NCBI RefSeq assembly: GCF_003234795.2
Contig: NZ_CP126268.1
Coordinates: forward strand, 2,356,001 to 2,420,000
Length of the DNA stretch: 64,000 nucleotides
Direction: 5' to 3'
Origin: Curtobacterium sp. MCLR17_032
GTDB taxonomy: Bacteria; Actinomycetota; Actinomycetes; Actinomycetales; Microbacteriaceae
In this document: positions 60,735-64,000 of the stretch, piece by piece
Numbering within the stretch: position 1 is the stretch's first letter
Layout of the letters: the number at the start of each line of letters is the position of its first letter
The notes under the pieces: generated by a model
Told to the model about the DNA's origin: nothing
Databases searched by the model: none
The model's input: the letters and a program-made list of their open reading frames with translations, nothing else
Made by a program: the position numbers and the translations under genes

Positions 60735-60776
60735 CGGGAGGCCCGGTACCAGCTGGTACCGGGCCTCCCGTCCGTC
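60729..60776. terminator. Perfect 48-nt palindrome, terminator of the mannitol operon and repeat copy
   Basis: Two 22-nt exact complements around AGCT, starting GACGGACGGGAGGCCCGG. It lies 15 nt after mtlD. Compared with the 12996 copy, the changes in one arm are matched in the other (GCGCGGTGCC to GCCCGGTACC), so pairing is kept. Confidence 0.75.
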
Positions 60777-60791
60777 AGGCTGTTGCGTCCG

Positions 60792-61943
60792 TCAGACGCG
60801 CGCCGCGCCGACCCGCCCCGTGAAGGAGGCGTGCAGCGGGTGCTCGCCGCCGAGACCGGTGATCTCGGACGCGATGTCGGCGTCCGAGCGGTCCGAACGC
60901 AGCAGCGCCTGCAGCTCGACGCTCTGCTCGTCGTCCGCGACGTCGAACCGCAGTGCGGCGCCCATCGCGTCGAGGAGCGCGGTCGGCTCGGTGCCGTTCT
61001 CGGCCAGCGCGGCGGCCGGCGAGACGAAGCGCTCGTCGCGGGACAGCTTCCGCAGCGGCTGGCGGCCGACGCGGGTGACCGTGTCGGGCAGGTGCGGGTT
61101 CTCGAAGCGACCGATGATCGCCTCGACGTAGGCGCGGTGCACCTCGGGGTCGAGCTCGTGACGACGGACGAGCAGGTCGCTCGTCTCGCCGAGCACCGAC
61201 TCGAGCGCGGAGCGCACGGCGGGGATCGCGATCGCGTCGGAGATCTTGTCCGCGCCGGCGAGGAAGCCGTGGTACGCGACGGTGGCGTGCCCGGTGTTCA
61301 CCGTGAAGAGCTTCCGCTCGATGGACGCGGCGAGGCCGTCGACGTAGTGCGCGCCGGGGATCGCCGGCTCGGTGCCGTGGAACGGCGTCCGGTCGATGGC
61401 CCACTCGAAGTAGGTCTCGACGGTGACGTCGAGGCCGCCGCCGGGCGCCTGCGCCGGCACGATGCGGTCGACGGCGGTGTTCGCGAACACGGCCTTCGCG
61501 AGGGCGTCCTCACGCTCGTCCGCCGGCAGTGCGTCCACGATGAACTCGCGGAGGCGGTCGGTGGCGTTGATCGCGTTCTCGCAGGCCATCACGGCGAGCG
61601 GGGCGGCGTCCGCGGAGCGCTGCTGCAGCCCCTTCGCGATGACCGGGGCGATGAACTTCAGGACGGTCGGTCCGACGGCGCAGGTGACGATGTCGGCGGT
61701 CGCGATCTCGGCGACGACACCGGCCTCGTCCTGGGCGCTGTTCACGGCACGGAAGCCGGTGACGACGTGGTCCTGGGCTCCGGCACCGACCTCGTGCACG
61801 GTGTACGAGTCGGCGGCGGCCAGCGCGTCGATCAGTGGGGCGGCGACGTCGGCGAAGACGACCTCGTACCCGGCCTGGTGGAGCAGCAGACCGACGAACC
61901 CGCGGCCGATGTTGCCCGCACCGAAGTGGACGGCGGTGCTCAC
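60792..61943 (-). CDS. mtlD: Mannitol-1-phosphate 5-dehydrogenase
   Basis: Oxidises mannitol-1-phosphate to fructose-6-phosphate with NAD+. Length 383. N-terminal [16 protein letters not shown] motif, then [19 protein letters not shown], and [10 protein letters not shown] with the catalytic-region Lys-x4-Asn-x2-His. GTG start overlaps mtlF stop by 4 nt. Final gene of the mtlA-mtlF-mtlD run. Confidence 0.95.
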   Translation of the reverse strand: MSTAVHFGAGNIGRGFVGLLLHQAGYEVVFADVAAPLIDALAAADSYTVHEVGAGAQDHVVTGFRAVNSAQDEAGVVAEIATADIVTCAVGPTVLKFIAPVIAKGLQQRSADAAPLAVMACENAINATDRLREFIVDALPADEREDALAKAVFANTAVDRIVPAQAPGGGLDVTVETYFEWAIDRTPFHGTEPAIPGAHYVDGLAASIERKLFTVNTGHATVAYHGFLAGADKISDAIAIPAVRSALESVLGETSDLLVRRHELDPEVHRAYVEAIIGRFENPHLPDTVTRVGRQPLRKLSRDERFVSPAAALAENGTEPTALLDAMGAALRFDVADDEQSVELQALLRSDRSDADIASEITGLGGEHPLHASFTGRVGAARV

Positions 61944-62377
61944 TCGTTGACCTCACCGAGGATCGCGAGGATCGCGGCCACGTCGGGTGCGTCGGTCAGC
62001 GCCTGGACCTGGTCCTCGTCCGAGAACACGATCGCGATCTTGCTGAGGATGTCGAGGTGCTCGTTGTTCACGCCCGCGATGCCGACGACGAAGCGGACGT
62101 CGTTGCCGTCCCAGTCGATCGGGGTGGCGTAGCGGACGAAGGACAGCGCGGAGGCCTTGATGGCGTCCTTCGCGTCGTTCGTGCCGTGCGGGATCGCCAG
62201 GGAGTTGCCCATGTACGTCGAGACGCTCTTCTCGCGCTCGAGCATGGCGGGGTAGTAGTCCGCGGTGACCGCGCCGACCTCCTGGAGGATCGCAGCCGCC
62301 TCCTTCATCGCCTCCGACTTGGTCGGCGCAGCGTCCTCGGTGTGGATGCGGATCTGGCTCTCCTGCAGGACGGGCAT
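61940..62377 (-). CDS. mtlF: PTS mannitol IIA component
   Basis: Free-standing IIA domain of 145 residues, receiving phosphate from HPr and passing it to MtlA. The phospho-His motif is [11 protein letters not shown] near residue 60, followed by [15 protein letters not shown] has a clear AAGGAG 7 nt upstream, one of the best ribosome sites in the window. It lies 74 nt after mtlA across a hairpin, and overlaps mtlD by 4 nt. Confidence 0.95.
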   Translation of the reverse strand: MPVLQESQIRIHTEDAAPTKSEAMKEAAAILQEVGAVTADYYPAMLEREKSVSTYMGNSLAIPHGTNDAKDAIKASALSFVRYATPIDWDGNDVRFVVGIAGVNNEHLDILSKIAIVFSDEDQVQALTDAPDVAAILAILGEVNE

Positions 62378-62409
62378 ACGGTTCTCCTTGTTCGTGGTGG
62401 ACGGCGGAA

Positions 62410-62433
62410 GAGGGGACGGTCGCCCGTCCCCTC
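62410..62433 (-). terminator. Hairpin between mtlA and mtlF
   Basis: GAGGGGACGG (62410-62419) pairs exactly with 62424-62433 around a 4-nt loop, about 19 nt after the mtlA stop and 33 nt before mtlF. It may stabilise mtlA mRNA or reduce read-through so that MtlA is made in excess or in different proportion to MtlF/MtlD. Confidence 0.6.
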
Positions 62434-62451
62434 CCCCATCGTGCTCTTGTC

Positions 62452-64000
62452 TTACTGGTTCTTGAGCTGGTCGACGACCTGGTCGTACTGCGGTGCGTTC
62501 ATGAAGTTACCGACCGACACGTGCTGGGCGTTCGGGTTCTTCTGCTTCGCGCGGTCCGTCAGCTCTTCCTGGGTGATGATGAGGTCCTCGTCACCCGAGA
62601 GGTTCGCGATCGCCTTGTTGGTGACCGTGACGTTCTCGATCCCGGCCTTCTTGATCTTGTTGCGGAGGACGCTGGCGCCCATCGCACTCGAACCCATGCC
62701 GGCGTCGCACGCGAACACGACGTTCTCGACGCGCGTCGCCGTGGCGGTGCTGGCGGAACCGACACCCCCGAGGGAGGCCTCGGCCTCTTCCTCGTTGGCC
62801 GGGGAGTTGTTGCCGAGCAGACCCGAGGTCGCGGAGTTGACGTCGCGGCCCTTGTTCTGCTGCAGCTTCGCCATCGCGGCGCTCATGTCGCCGCCGGTGC
62901 CGGAGGCCAGGTCACGCTTGCGGCTGGCGAGGAGGAAGAACGACGCCACCGCGAACGACACCGCTGCGGACAGGACGACCGAGAGGATGACGCCGACGTA
63001 GCTGTCCTTCGCCGTCGCGGTGAGGACCGCGATGATCGAACCGGGCGAGGCCGGCGCGACGAGGCCGGACTGGAAGGCGACGTTGGTGGCGACACCGGTC
63101 GCGCCACCGAGGATGACGGCGACGAACAGGATCGGCTTCTGCAGCACGTACGGGAAGTAGATCTCGTGGATGCCACCGAAGAACTGGATGAGGATCGCGC
63201 CGGGAGCGGTCGAGCGGGCGATGCCGACACCGAAGAAGGTGAAGGCGAGCAGGATGCCGAGGCCGGGGCCGGGGTTCGCCTCGAGGAGGAACAGGATCGA
63301 CTTGCCGGATTCCTGGACCTGCTGCGCGCCCAGCTGGTCGAGCACGCCGTGGTTGATCGCGTTGTTGAGGAAGAACACCTTCGCCGGCTCGATGATGACG
63401 CTGGCGAGCGGCAGCAGCGAGCTGTCGACGAGGAACTTCACCGCGGCACCGAGACCCTCGGCGATGAGCTTGAAGAGCGGGGCCAGCCAGAAGAAGCCGA
63501 CCAACGCGAGCAGGAACCCGAGGATGCCGGCCGCGTAGTTGTTGACGAGCATCTCGAAGCCGGGCTTGATCTTGCCGTCCCAGATCTTGTCGATCTGCTT
63601 GATGAGGTACGCACCGAGCGGACCACAGATCATCGCGCCGAGGATCATGATCGTGCCGTTGGCACCGATGATGACGCCCATGGCCATCACGGAACCGACG
63701 ACGGCGCCGCGGGTCTCGTACACCATGCGGCCGCCCTGGAAGGCGATCGCGAGCGGGATGAGGTAGGTCAGGATCGGGCTGACGAGGCCGATGTTGGCGA
63801 CGCCGTTGGTCTCCCCGAAGCCACCGAGGACGCCGACCGGCGTCCACCCGGTCTCGATGAAGAACGCGGTGATGAGGCCCCACGCGATGAAGATCGCGAT
63901 GTTGGGCATCACCATGCCGGACAGGAACGTGCCGAACTTCTGGACGGCGACGCGAGCGCCACCCCGCGACTTGTCGCGGGTGTCTGGCGCTGCAACGGAC
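62452..64000 (-). CDS. mtlA: PTS mannitol IICB component (N-terminus outside window)
   Basis: Membrane transporter taking up and phosphorylating mannitol. The frame continues upstream of the internal ATG at 63915 to the window edge (R-V-A-V-Q-K-F-G-T-F-L-S-G precedes it), so at least 28 residues belong to it and the true start is beyond. The IIC part (first about 340 visible residues) has P-N-I-A-I-F-I-A-W-G and the F-F-G-G-I-H-E-I-Y-F-P substrate motif. A linker leads to the IIB domain with the phospho-Cys in V-V-F-A-C-D-A-G-M-G-S-S. It lacks a fused IIA, which mtlF supplies. Confidence 0.95.
   Translation of the reverse strand, partial: SVAAPDTRDKSRGGARVAVQKFGTFLSGMVMPNIAIFIAWGLITAFFIETGWTPVGVLGGFGETNGVANIGLVSPILTYLIPLAIAFQGGRMVYETRGAVVGSVMAMGVIIGANGTIMILGAMICGPLGAYLIKQIDKIWDGKIKPGFEMLVNNYAAGILGFLLALVGFFWLAPLFKLIAEGLGAAVKFLVDSSLLPLASVIIEPAKVFFLNNAINHGVLDQLGAQQVQESGKSILFLLEANPGPGLGILLAFTFFGVGIARSTAPGAILIQFFGGIHEIYFPYVLQKPILFVAVILGGATGVATNVAFQSGLVAPASPGSIIAVLTATAKDSYVGVILSVVLSAAVSFAVASFFLLASRKRDLASGTGGDMSAAMAKLQQNKGRDVNSATSGLLGNNSPANEEEAEASLGGVGSASTATATRVENVVFACDAGMGSSAMGASVLRNKIKKAGIENVTVTNKAIANLSGDEDLIITQEELTDRAKQKNPNAQHVSVGNFMNAPQYDQVVDQLKNQ

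Noticed and set aside
1..64000. Search for tRNA, rRNA, IS elements or prophage
   Set aside because: No cloverleaf with CCA-like end, no conserved rRNA segment and no transposase, integrase or phage gene was recognised. A covariance and profile search would be needed to exclude small or degraded ones.

Overview
This 64 kb window is a stretch of chromosome from a high-GC actinobacterium. Very high GC in coding DNA, frequent GTG starts, TAnnnT promoters placed 6-8 nt before start codons, an acyl-CoA carboxylase with an epsilon subunit, a rhamnose/mannose glycan locus and DUF805 proteins together suggest Microbacteriaceae, perhaps near Curtobacterium. That placement is an inference. I see no rRNA, tRNA, transposase, integrase or CRISPR array.

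Layout. (1) About 1-17.3 kb is a surface-polysaccharide locus: complete dTDP-L-rhamnose synthesis (rmlA, rmlC on the minus strand; rmlB, rmlD on the plus strand), five glycosyltransferases, three large GT-C/DUF2142-like membrane proteins plus a partial one, and a YbhN-like membrane protein. (2) 17.4-22.4 kb holds purE and purK, separated by a secreted GH6 beta-glucanase, then ugd. (3) 22.5-34.6 kb is mostly lipid precursor supply: birA, acyl-CoA carboxylase beta and epsilon, and, 6 kb away, the biotin-carboxylase/BCCP alpha subunit. Between them lie a two-component system with an extra kinase-like membrane protein, an RNA methyltransferase and an enlarged maf. An orphan AbiEi/DUF559-like gene sits between two similar hairpins. 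(4) 34.8-46.6 kb is a nucleoside uptake and salvage block: BMP lipoprotein, ABC ATPase, two permeases, cdd, deoA, adenosine deaminase, purine nucleoside phosphorylase and a phosphopentose/hexose mutase, plus ascorbate-type PTS IIA and IIB proteins with no IIC. (5) 46.8-50.9 kb is an accessory-looking module: a 657-residue DUF1023-type alpha/beta hydrolase with an ESX-like helical N-terminus, followed by four tandem paralogous lipoproteins. (6) 51-53.5 kb has manC and an MgtA/PimB-like mannosyltransferase. (7) 53.5-57.8 kb has sdhCDAB and a small protein with a TNT (NAD+ glycohydrolase) domain. (8) 57.9-64 kb has two DUF805 proteins with Gln/Pro/Gly-rich tails, a quinone oxidoreductase and the mannitol PTS genes mtlA (cut by the window end), mtlF and mtlD.

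How it works together. Nucleosides enter through the BMP/ABC system, are deaminated and phosphorolysed, and the pentose-1-phosphate is probably isomerised by the mutase. Sugar nucleotides from Rml, ManC and Ugd feed the glycosyltransferases. The carboxylase and BirA supply malonyl- or methylmalonyl-type building blocks.

Most interesting items: the hydrolase plus four-lipoprotein array, which looks like a lipase toxin with duplicated membrane immunity proteins; the TNT protein after sdhB; a dispersed palindrome family with one copy inside the coding sequence of maf; paired hairpins flanking the AbiEi-like gene; a candidate small RNA near 26.0 kb; and a set of about ten leaderless promoters.
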